Assembly: GCA_949292025.1 (NCBI GenBank)
Contig: CASEYC010000117.1
Location: 1 to 64,000, forward strand
Reading direction: 5' to 3'
DNA from: an uncultured Bacteroides sp.
GTDB taxonomy: Bacteria > Bacteroidota > Bacteroidia > Bacteroidales > Bacteroidaceae
Length of the DNA stretch: 64,000 nt
In this document: positions 25,301-33,017 of the stretch, one piece after another
Position numbering within the stretch: the first letter of the stretch is position 1
How the letters are laid out: each line of letters starts with the position of its first letter
Position numbers and translations under genes: made by a program
Notes under the pieces: generated by a model
What the model saw: only the letters and a program-made list of their open reading frames with translations
The model's database searches: none
What the model was told of the DNA's origin: nothing

Positions 25301-26785
25301 TCAGATTTCTTTTTCCAAATAGGATTTCCAACGTCCGTAAGCGTCGGCGTATGCTTGGCGGTCAGCCTCGACAGGTTCTATCACTTCCAGCTTCTCCAGC
25401 GTGGCGAAGGCTTCGTTATTGTCGCGATAAATGCCCGCACCGATGCCTGCCCCCTTGGCGGCGCCCACCGAACCGTCGGTGTCGTATAGCTCGATGGTGG
25501 CACCCGTCACGCCCGCCAAGGTCTGGCGGAAGATGGGGCTGAGGAACATATTGGCGTGTCCGGCATGGATTTTCTTCACCGAGATGCCCATCCCTTCCAT
25601 CACGTTGATGCCATACTTGAAGGAGAAGACGATACCCTCCTGCGCGGCGCGGATGAGGTGGCGACGGTCATGCACGTTGAAGTTCACCCCGTGGATGGAG
25701 CACCCCGTCTCACGGTCTTCGAGTACACGTTCCGCCCCGTTGCCGAAGGGCAGGATACTGACGCCCGCACTGCCGATGGGGGCTTGGGCGGCGAGACTGT
25801 TCATATCGTTGTAGGAAATACCTTCGGAAGCGACGTTGCGCTTTATCCAAGAATTGAGGATGCCCGTCCCGTTGATGCAGAGCAAGACGCCCAAACGGGT
25901 TTGTCCTGCCGTATGATTGACGTGGGCAAAGGTATTGACGCGGCTCTTGGGGTCATAGTTGACAGAACCGTTCACGCCGTAGACCACGCCGCTGGTGCCT
26001 GCCGTCGAGGCAATCTCGCCGGGATTGAACACGTTCAGCGAGAGGGCGTTGTTAGGCTGGTCTCCTGCCCGGTAAGTGATGGGCACGCCTTCGGGAAGAC
26101 CCAGCTCCCGCGAAGCAATGACGCTGACACGGCCTTGCTCTGCAAAAGTGGGACGGATGTCGGCAATCAGCGACTCATCGAAGCCATAATAATCCATCAG
26201 GAAACGGGCTACGCGGTTCTCTTGGAAATCCCAAAACATGCCCTCAGACAAGCCGGATACCGTAGTGCAAATCTCGCCGCTCAGGCGCATGGCGATGTAG
26301 TCGCCGGGCAGCATGATTTTATATATCTTCGCATAGGTGTCCGGTTCGTTCTCCTTCACCCACGCCAGCTTGGAGGCGGTGAAGTTGCCGGGCGAATTGA
26401 GCAGATGCCCCAAGCATACGTCCTTGCCCAAGGTCTCGAATGCCCGCTGACCGTAGGACACGGCACGCGAGTCGCACCAGATGATGGCGGGACGCAACAC
26501 CTGTTGGTCTTTGTCCACGCACACCAAACCGTGCATCTGGTAGGAGATGCCGATGGCCTTGATGTCCTGAGCATCAGCCCCTGATTCTGCCAAGACGGCT
26601 TGCGTCGCCAATTTCAGGTTGTCCCACCACATCTGCGGGTCTTGTTCAGCCCATCCCTGCCGCACGGCGATGATGGGTGCCTCTGTCTTGGGATAAAAGG
26701 CCGAAGCCACACATTTGCCGGTCTCGGCATTCACCAAACTCGCCTTGACGGACGAGCTTCCTATGTCATAGCCTAATAGATACAT
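25301..26785 (-). CDS. xylB: Xylulokinase
   Basis: 494 residues of the FGGY kinase family. Phosphorylates D-xylulose to xylulose 5-phosphate for the pentose phosphate pathway. Seen: LGYDIGSSSVKASLV (N-terminal phosphate loop), SYQMHGLVCVDKDQ, RPAIIWCDSRA, YRAGDQPNNALSLNV, and the C-terminal ATP-binding IELYDTDGSVGAAKGAGIGAG. It is the second gene of the operon, 31 bp after the regulator. Confidence 0.95.
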   Translation of the reverse strand: MYLLGYDIGSSSVKASLVNAETGKCVASAFYPKTEAPIIAVRQGWAEQDPQMWWDNLKLATQAVLAESGADAQDIKAIGISYQMHGLVCVDKDQQVLRPAIIWCDSRAVSYGQRAFETLGKDVCLGHLLNSPGNFTASKLAWVKENEPDTYAKIYKIMLPGDYIAMRLSGEICTTVSGLSEGMFWDFQENRVARFLMDYYGFDESLIADIRPTFAEQGRVSVIASRELGLPEGVPITYRAGDQPNNALSLNVFNPGEIASTAGTSGVVYGVNGSVNYDPKSRVNTFAHVNHTAGQTRLGVLLCINGTGILNSWIKRNVASEGISYNDMNSLAAQAPIGSAGVSILPFGNGAERVLEDRETGCSIHGVNFNVHDRRHLIRAAQEGIVFSFKYGINVMEGMGISVKKIHAGHANMFLSPIFRQTLAGVTGATIELYDTDGSVGAAKGAGIGAGIYRDNNEAFATLEKLEVIEPVEADRQAYADAYGRWKSYLEKEI

Positions 26786-26816
26786 AATGGTATAATATTA
26801 ATACGGTGTATAGATT

Positions 26817-27554
26817 TTATTTTCTCATTCGGTTATAGATTTTCTTGTCGAAGCGATAGAAACGCGCCGCACGGTGGGCCACGCCTTGCTGTTTTTCTTC
26901 CAAGGGTATGACGTAATCCATCATGGCTATCTTCTTGTGGAAATTGCGGACATCTACCGCCTTGCCATACACCAGCTCATAGAGCGTGCGGAGCTGGGAA
27001 GCTGTGAATTTGCGAGGCAAGAGGTCGAACAACGCAGCCGGATTGGCATCGGTATATTGGCGGATATACCCCAAAGCCTCCTTGATGATGAGGTTATGGT
27101 CGAAAGCCAAGTCGCCGATGTCTTCCAAAGCCACCCAACATGCCTGGTAAGCCTCCAAGCCCCGGTTGAGCGCCCGGTCAATCTTCACCAAAGAAAGGTA
27201 GGCGATGGTAACAATGCGCTCCACCTTGGATTGCATGGCGCGCTCCAGCCAATGAATGTCCTTGGGGTCTTTGGTACGATCTCGCGAACCAAAAGCCTTG
27301 AACTGCACCAAGGGGACATTCTTCAAGCCCGTCAATTCGTTCAGCACGCGGGCAGCGGCCTCATCCAAGTCCTCGTCCATATAGATAAGGCTCCCGGGAA
27401 GTTTCATATCATGAAACACTTCTCCTCCCTCCTCGCCCATACGACGCACAAGGAGCACTTTCAATTGTTCGCCATCAAAGCCCATCACCACACAATCCAC
27501 GGAAATATGATTGTTAGCCAAGGGTTTATTTTGCTTATTTTCGCTGTTTGGCAT
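26817..27554 (-). CDS. NUDIX-type xylose operon regulator (NrtR-like)
   Basis: 245 residues. The N-terminal NUDIX-fold domain (about 15-155) has lost the catalytic motif: the usual REUXEEXGU reads RVLNELTGL, so it should bind a ligand without hydrolysing it. The C-terminal domain (about 165-245, FTASQLRTLYELVYGKAVDVRNFHKKIAMM) is the winged helix of NrtR-type repressors. Bacteroidota use such proteins to control arabinose and xylose genes. Position as first gene of the xyl operon supports local control; candidate operators lie just upstream. Confidence 0.88.
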   Translation of the reverse strand: MPNSENKQNKPLANNHISVDCVVMGFDGEQLKVLLVRRMGEEGGEVFHDMKLPGSLIYMDEDLDEAAARVLNELTGLKNVPLVQFKAFGSRDRTKDPKDIHWLERAMQSKVERIVTIAYLSLVKIDRALNRGLEAYQACWVALEDIGDLAFDHNLIIKEALGYIRQYTDANPAALFDLLPRKFTASQLRTLYELVYGKAVDVRNFHKKIAMMDYVIPLEEKQQGVAHRAARFYRFDKKIYNRMRK

Positions 27555-27577
27555 GATAGTTTTCGATTAATCCGCTG

Positions 27578-27585
27578 CAAATATA
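27578..27585 (-). promoter_or_regulatory. -7 element (TATATTTG) of the xyl operon
   Basis: The reverse complement reads TATATTTG, 24 bp upstream of the regulator start at 27554. The palindrome at 27596-27608 lies just upstream, where a bound regulator would block RNA polymerase. Confidence 0.6.
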
Positions 27586-27595
27586 TGGCTATTCA

Positions 27596-27608
27596 TTGTA
27601 ATATACAA
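27596..27608. promoter_or_regulatory. Candidate regulator operator TTGTAATATACAA
   Basis: Perfect palindrome TTGTA-ATA-TACAA between the -33 and -7 regions of the xyl promoter. It shares TTGTA/TACAA half-sites with the palindromes at 27675 and 27732. Assigning it to the NUDIX regulator is inference. Confidence 0.45.
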
Positions 27609-27674
27609 AATTAATAGCAGTAAAAAATATATGTTATAAAACACTATTTTTCAAACAACTACATATCATATCTC

Positions 27675-27753
27675 ATACAATATATACTTATTGTATTTCA
27701 AACAATATAAAACCACCTGTTATCATATATCATACAATATGTACTTATTGTAT
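27675..27753. promoter_or_regulatory. Two direct-repeated palindromes (candidate operators)
   Basis: ATACAATA-TATACT-TATTGTAT type palindromes at 27675-27696 and 27732-27753, 57 bp apart. Each is preceded by a TATCATAT-like run and followed by ACAATATAAAA, so the whole neighbourhood is duplicated. They may serve either divergent gene. Confidence 0.5.
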
Positions 27754-27817
27754 AGTAGACAATATAAAAGAGGGAAAGTTCTTGGGACAAATGATCCGGA
27801 TATAAAATGGAAATGCC

Positions 27818-27825
27818 TATATTTG
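27818..27825 (+). promoter_or_regulatory. Bacteroidales -7 element (TATATTTG)
   Basis: TATATTTG, 59 bp upstream of the WecB-like ATG at 27884. Confidence 0.6.
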
Positions 27826-27883
27826 CAAACCATAATCATAAAAACATATTTCATCGTCATCATCATATATAGACATCAACCCA

Positions 27884-28969
27884 ATGAAAGTAACCATCAT
27901 CTCGGGCGCACGCCCCAACTTCATGAAGATAGCCCCTCTGTGCCGCGCCATGGACGCCGCACGCGAAGCAGGCAAGAACATCGCCTACCGCATTGTCTAC
28001 ACCGGCCCTCACGACGACCCAGCCCTTGAGCCTTCCCTCTTTGCCGACCTCGCCATGCCGCGACCGGATGCCTGTCTGGGCGTCAGCGGACATGACCATT
28101 CGCAGATAACGGCAGACATCATGCTGGCTTTTGAGAAAGAACTGGATACCAGCCCGGCCGATGTGGTGCTGGTGGTGGACGACATGACCGCCACCATGAG
28201 TTGCGCCATCGTAGCCAAGAAACGGGGATTGAAGGTGGCGCACGTCATTGCCGGCACCCGCTCGTTCGACATGAACATGCCGCGCGAGGTGAACCGCACC
28301 ATTGTGGATGCCATATCGGATTACCTCTTTACCGCGGGCATGGTGGCCAACCGCAACCTCAACCAAGAGGGCATGATACCCGACTATATCCATTATGTGG
28401 GAAACATCCTCATAGACACCATCCGCTACAACCGGCATCGCCTGATTCAACCGATATGGTTCGACAGCCTGGGACTGCGCAAAGGCAATTACCTGCTGCT
28501 CACCTTCAACCGCCACGACCTGCTGGAGAAAAAGACCGTGCTGCAATCTTTGCTGCAAACCCTTCTCCAGAAAGCGGAAGGCCTCCCCATCGTAGCCCCC
28601 TTGCATCCATACGCCGAAAAGGTCGTGGAAAGCCTGGAGCTGAAAGCCACCAACCTGCACTTGCTCCCTCCGCAAAGTTACCTGCACTTCGGCTTCCTCA
28701 TCAACCAAGCCAAAGGCATCGTGACGGATTCGGGCAACATTGCCGAAGAAGCCACCTTCCTCGACGTGCCTTGCATCACACTCAACACCTACGCCGAACA
28801 TCCCGAGACTTGGCGCATCGGCACGAATGAACTGGTGGGGGAAAACACTTTCGCCCTCTCTTCCGCCCTGGACAAGCTGATGAAAGGAGAATGGAAACAT
28901 GCCACCCTGCCCGACCGCTGGGACGGGCGCGCTGCCGAACGAATCGTAAAAACCCTTATAGAAGGGTAA
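27884..28969 (+). CDS. Divergent UDP-GlcNAc 2-epimerase (WecB) homologue
   Basis: 361 residues with the GT-B-like fold of non-hydrolysing epimerases: GARPNFMKIAPL at the N-terminus, PREVNRTIVDAISD in the middle and TDSGNIAEEATFLDVP near the C-terminus. Key positions differ from E. coli WecB: HVEAGLR is HVIAGTR (the Glu is Ile122) and TGHRRE is TFNRHD (the His is Asn209). The catalytic Asp and second Glu positions appear kept (Asp100, Glu135). It may act on another sugar or have lost activity. It stands alone, with no polysaccharide genes beside it. Confidence 0.8.
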   Translation: MKVTIISGARPNFMKIAPLCRAMDAAREAGKNIAYRIVYTGPHDDPALEPSLFADLAMPRPDACLGVSGHDHSQITADIMLAFEKELDTSPADVVLVVDDMTATMSCAIVAKKRGLKVAHVIAGTRSFDMNMPREVNRTIVDAISDYLFTAGMVANRNLNQEGMIPDYIHYVGNILIDTIRYNRHRLIQPIWFDSLGLRKGNYLLLTFNRHDLLEKKTVLQSLLQTLLQKAEGLPIVAPLHPYAEKVVESLELKATNLHLLPPQSYLHFGFLINQAKGIVTDSGNIAEEATFLDVPCITLNTYAEHPETWRIGTNELVGENTFALSSALDKLMKGEWKHATLPDRWDGRAAERIVKTLIEG

Positions 28970-29007
28970 AAGAAGCAAGCAGAAGAAGCAGATTCGCGCC
29001 AATTTGC

Positions 29008-29015
29008 TACCTTTG
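29008..29015 (+). promoter_or_regulatory. Bacteroidales -7 element (TACCTTTG)
   Basis: TACCTTTG. It overlaps the first in-frame start at 29004 and so excludes it; ATGs at 29025 and 29034 lie downstream. Confidence 0.65.
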
Positions 29016-29033
29016 CGCTCTGATATGAAGTAT

Positions 29034-31619
29034 ATGAAGCAAGGATATCACCTATATTACGTTCTTTTTCTATTACTTACGCTGCTCTCCACAAAGGGAT
29101 TGGCTCAAATCAGAGGCGTGGTCACCGACTCGCTTACCCATGAACCGTTGATGCTGGTCAGCGTGCAATACAAAGGGACCTCTTACGGCACACGCACCAA
29201 CGAAAACGGAGAATACCGTTTGTCGGTACGTGGCGGGCAAGACGAAGTGACCTTTTCTTACTTGGGATATGCCACCAAAACCGTCAAGCTGAAGCCCGGC
29301 ACCACGAAACTGGACGTGCAGCTGGTTCCCGACAACATTGTCTTGAATGAACTGGTGGTGAAACCCAAGAAGGAGCGTTACTCGCGCAAGAACAACCCTG
29401 CCGTGGACTTCATGCGCAAGGTCATTGAGCACAAGAAAGCACTGAAACTGGAAGAAAATGACTTCTACCAATACCAGAAGTACGAGAAGATGAAGATGTC
29501 CCTCAACGACATCACGCCGGAGAAAATGGAAAAAGGCATCTACAAGAAGTTCGCCTTCTTCAAGGACCAGGTGGAGGAATCCACCCTTTCGGGAAAGCTC
29601 ATCCTGCCCATATCCATCAAGGAGACCGCCAGCCGTACCATCTACCGCAAAGACCCCAAGAGCGAGAAAACCATCATCGAGGGCATGAACTCGACAGGCA
29701 TTGAGGAGTTCTTCAACACGGGCGACATGCTGGGCACCATCCTGAACGACGTGTTCTCCGACGTCAACATCTACGAGGACAACATCCGCCTCCTCCAACG
29801 CTACTTCACCAGCCCCATCGGACGCGGAGGCATTGCCTTCTACAAATATTACCTGGAGGACACCGTGATGGTGGACGGACACGAGTGTGTCCACCTGACT
29901 TTCGTCCCCCAAAACTCGCAAGACTTCGGCTTCACGGGACATCTCTACGTGCAGAAGGATTCCACGTATGCCGTGCGCCGCTGCACCATGAACCTGCCCA
30001 AGAACACGGGTGTCAACTGGGTGGAATCCATGAGCATCGTGCAACAATTTGAACAATTGCCCGACAGCAACTGGGTGCTGACGGACGACGACATGACGGT
30101 GGAGCTGGGCATCATCAAAAGCATACAAGGCTTGGAAGTGCAGCGCACCACCAAATACACCGACTATAAGTTCGACCCCATTGAACCACGCCTTTTCCGC
30201 CTGAAAGGAAGCGTAATCAAAGAGGCCAGTATGCTATCGCGCTCCGACGAGTATTGGGCACAAGTGCGCCAAGTGCCGCTGACCAAGAAGGAAAGCACCA
30301 TGGACCTCTTTATGAACCGCATCGAACAGATACCGGGCTTCAAATATGTCATCTTCTTTGCCAAAGCCCTCATCGAAAACTTCGTGGAGACGGGCGGCAA
30401 GAAGCACCCCAGCAAGGTGGACATAGGCCCCATCAACACGATGATCACCAGCAACTACCTGAACGGGACGCGCTTCCGCCTCAGTGCCATGACCACGGGC
30501 AACCTGCATCCGCACTGGAGCTTCAGCGGTTATGGCGCCTACGGCACAAAGGACAAGAAATGGTTCTACTCCGGACAGGTGGCCTACTCGTTCAACAAGC
30601 GGGAGTATGTGCTTTGGGAATTCCCCAAGCATTACTTGGCCTTCAAGTACACCTACGACGTAATGAACCCGATGGACAAGTATCTGATGACCGACAAGGA
30701 CAATATGTTCGTCGGCTGGAAATGGGCCACGGTGGACCAGATGTCTTACATCCGTGACGCATCCCTGACCTACGAGCTGGAAACCAATACGGGCTTCTCC
30801 ATGCAAGCCATGGCACGCCACCGCAATGACCAACCGGGCGGCAAGCTGGAATATTGGAAGAATGACGGAATAACGCCTGGCGCATTGGACGGCAACACCC
30901 GTGTCCATGACATGACCACCACCGAGTTGGGCGTCACCCTGCGTTATGCCCCCGGCGAAACGTTCGTCAACACCAAGCAGAGGCGTATCCCCGTATCGCT
31001 GGACGCCCCGGTGTTCACCCTCTCACATACAGCCGGATTCAAAGGTCTGCTGGGTGGAGACTATAACTTCAACCTCACGGAGGTCAGCTTCCGCAAACGC
31101 ATCTGGTTCGGCTCGTGGGGCAAACTGGATGCCACGCTCCGTGCGGGTGCCCAATGGAACAAGGTGCCTTTCCCCCTGCTCAACCTGCCCATGGCCAACC
31201 TGTCCTACATCACGCAGAACAACGAATCGTTCAACCTCATCAACAACATGGAGTTCCTGAACGACCGCTATGCCTCGGTGGCCCTGAGCTATGACCTGAA
31301 CGGCAAGCTCTTCAACCGCATTCCCCTCATCCGCAAGCTGAAATGGAGGGAGATGTTCCGCGTGCGTGCCCTTTGGGGAACCTTGACAGACAAGAACAAC
31401 CCGTATAAAAACCATGATGCAGGCATCTTCCTCTTCCCGATGCGCGACGGTGCCCCCACCAGCTTCGTCATGGGCAACAAACCCTACGTCGAAGCCAGCA
31501 TAGGCATATACAACATCTTCAAGCTGCTGCATATCGAATATGTACGGAGACTGACTTACACGAACTTGCCGGGAACAACCAAATGGGGCATCCGATTCAT
31601 GGTACTGACTTTATTTTAG
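29034..31619 (+). CDS. DUF5686 outer-membrane protein with carboxypeptidase-regulatory domain
   Basis: 861 residues from the ATG at 29034 (29025 is also possible). Signal peptide ending TKGLAQ, a carboxypeptidase-regulatory-like domain (about 22-100: IRGVVTDSLTHEPLMLVSVQYKG), then a long region of beta hairpins ending in a strand with aromatic residues (WGIRFMVLTLF), as expected of an outer-membrane barrel. It fits the DUF5686 family of Bacteroidales. Unlike SusC or TonB receptors it has no plug. Function unknown. It has its own promoter and is followed 10 bp later by rarA. Confidence 0.85.
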   Translation: MKQGYHLYYVLFLLLTLLSTKGLAQIRGVVTDSLTHEPLMLVSVQYKGTSYGTRTNENGEYRLSVRGGQDEVTFSYLGYATKTVKLKPGTTKLDVQLVPDNIVLNELVVKPKKERYSRKNNPAVDFMRKVIEHKKALKLEENDFYQYQKYEKMKMSLNDITPEKMEKGIYKKFAFFKDQVEESTLSGKLILPISIKETASRTIYRKDPKSEKTIIEGMNSTGIEEFFNTGDMLGTILNDVFSDVNIYEDNIRLLQRYFTSPIGRGGIAFYKYYLEDTVMVDGHECVHLTFVPQNSQDFGFTGHLYVQKDSTYAVRRCTMNLPKNTGVNWVESMSIVQQFEQLPDSNWVLTDDDMTVELGIIKSIQGLEVQRTTKYTDYKFDPIEPRLFRLKGSVIKEASMLSRSDEYWAQVRQVPLTKKESTMDLFMNRIEQIPGFKYVIFFAKALIENFVETGGKKHPSKVDIGPINTMITSNYLNGTRFRLSAMTTGNLHPHWSFSGYGAYGTKDKKWFYSGQVAYSFNKREYVLWEFPKHYLAFKYTYDVMNPMDKYLMTDKDNMFVGWKWATVDQMSYIRDASLTYELETNTGFSMQAMARHRNDQPGGKLEYWKNDGITPGALDGNTRVHDMTTTELGVTLRYAPGETFVNTKQRRIPVSLDAPVFTLSHTAGFKGLLGGDYNFNLTEVSFRKRIWFGSWGKLDATLRAGAQWNKVPFPLLNLPMANLSYITQNNESFNLINNMEFLNDRYASVALSYDLNGKLFNRIPLIRKLKWREMFRVRALWGTLTDKNNPYKNHDAGIFLFPMRDGAPTSFVMGNKPYVEASIGIYNIFKLLHIEYVRRLTYTNLPGTTKWGIRFMVLTLF

Positions 31620-31629
31620 GAGAATAACT

Positions 31630-32898
31630 ATGCAACCTCTTGCAGAAAGACTTCGTCCCAAGACTTTGGACGAATACATCGGCCAGAAGCACCTCGTAGG
31701 CCCGGGTGCCGTGTTGCGCCGCATGATAGATTCGGGCCGCATCTCCTCCTTCATCCTCTGGGGACCTCCGGGGGTGGGGAAAACCACGCTGGCGCAAATC
31801 ATCGCCCACAAGCTGGAGACCCCTTTCTACACTTTGAGCGCGGTGACCAGCGGGGTGAAGGACGTGCGCGATGTCATTGAGAAGGCAAAGAACAACCGCT
31901 TCTTCTCCTCGGCCAGCCCCATCCTCTTCATTGACGAGATACACCGCTTCAGCAAGTCGCAGCAAGACTCCTTGCTGGGAGCCGTAGAGCAAGGTACAGT
32001 GACGTTGATAGGTGCCACCACGGAGAATCCCTCGTTTGAGGTCATCCGCCCCCTGCTCTCCCGCTGCCAGCTCTACGTGCTCAAGTCGCTGGAGAAGGAA
32101 GACCTGCTGGAGCTGCTGCACCGCGCCATCAGCACGGACATCCTCCTGAAGGAACGGAAGATAGAGTTGAAGGAGACGAACGCCATGCTGCGATACAGCG
32201 GAGGGGACGCCCGCAAGCTGCTCAACATCCTCGAACTGGTGGTGGAGGCCGAGGCGCAAGACCCCGTGGTCATCACCGACGCCTTGGTGACCGACCGCCT
32301 CCAGCAGAATCCCCTGGCCTACGACAAGGACGGGGAGATGCACTACGACATCATCTCCGCCTTCATCAAGTCCATCCGCGGCTCCGACCCCGACGGTGCC
32401 ATCTACTGGCTGGCACGCATGGTGGAAGGAGGCGAAGACCCGGCGTTCATTGCCCGCAGACTGGTCATCAGCGCGGCGGAGGACATCGGACTGGCCAATC
32501 CCAACGCGCTGCTGCTGGCCAATGCCACCTTCGACGCGGTGATGAAAATCGGCTGGCCGGAAGGACGCATCCCCTTGGCCGAGTGTACCGTCTATCTGGC
32601 CACCAGCCCCAAGAGCAACTCCGCCTATATGGCCATCAACGATGCATTGGCCTTGGTGCGACAGACGGGCAACTTACCCGTCCCCCTGCACCTGCGCAAT
32701 GCACCCACCAAGCTGATGAAGGAATTGGGCTATGCCGAAGGCTACAAATACGCCCACGATTATCCGGGGCACTTCGTCCGCCAGCAGTTCCTGCCCGATG
32801 ACCTGAAAGAGCACCGCATCTGGCAACCCCAGGAGAATGCCGCAGAAGCACGCCACAAGGAGCGGATGCAGGCGTTGTGGGGAGAACGGTTCCAATGA
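31630..32898 (+). CDS. rarA: Replication-associated recombination protein A
   Basis: 422 residues, AAA+ ATPase related to clamp-loader subunits and RuvB (also called MgsA; eukaryotic WRNIP1). Acts at stalled replication forks. Seen: RPKTLDEYIGQKHLVGPGAVLRR, Walker A GPPGVGKTTLA, Walker B LFIDEIHRF, sensor GATTENPSFEV, and the C-terminal MgsA domain (RGSDPDGAIYWLARM, AAEDIGLANP). Length is normal. It follows the DUF5686 gene closely. Confidence 0.95.
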   Translation: MQPLAERLRPKTLDEYIGQKHLVGPGAVLRRMIDSGRISSFILWGPPGVGKTTLAQIIAHKLETPFYTLSAVTSGVKDVRDVIEKAKNNRFFSSASPILFIDEIHRFSKSQQDSLLGAVEQGTVTLIGATTENPSFEVIRPLLSRCQLYVLKSLEKEDLLELLHRAISTDILLKERKIELKETNAMLRYSGGDARKLLNILELVVEAEAQDPVVITDALVTDRLQQNPLAYDKDGEMHYDIISAFIKSIRGSDPDGAIYWLARMVEGGEDPAFIARRLVISAAEDIGLANPNALLLANATFDAVMKIGWPEGRIPLAECTVYLATSPKSNSAYMAINDALALVRQTGNLPVPLHLRNAPTKLMKELGYAEGYKYAHDYPGHFVRQQFLPDDLKEHRIWQPQENAAEARHKERMQALWGERFQ

Positions 32899-32989
32899 AG
32901 CACGTTACAACGGCACAGGAAACTACGTACATATAGATAGAGAATCACATTTTCACCCTACAAATTGCAAGCACAAAGAATAAATTCAC

Positions 32990-32997
32990 TATCTTTG
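32990..32997 (+). promoter_or_regulatory. Bacteroidales -7 element (TATCTTTG)
   Basis: TATCTTTG, 20 bp upstream of the ATG at 33018, which it fixes as the start of the RelA-like gene. Confidence 0.7.
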
Positions 32998-33017
32998 TGC
33001 CGTCAAAACAAGAAGAT

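Larger units (their letters stand above)
27555..27883. other. AT-rich divergent control region
   Basis: 329 bp between the divergent xyl regulator and the WecB-like gene. It is strongly AT-rich and holds two promoters, the palindrome TTGTAATATACAA (27596-27608), and a 57-bp direct repeat, each copy carrying ATACAATA...TATTGTAT followed by ACAATATAAAA. No gene is seen in it. Confidence 0.75.

Noticed and set aside
29004..29033. Earlier starts for the DUF5686 gene
   Set aside because: The -7 element at 29008-29015 overlaps the first one; 29025 is possible but leaves almost no leader.
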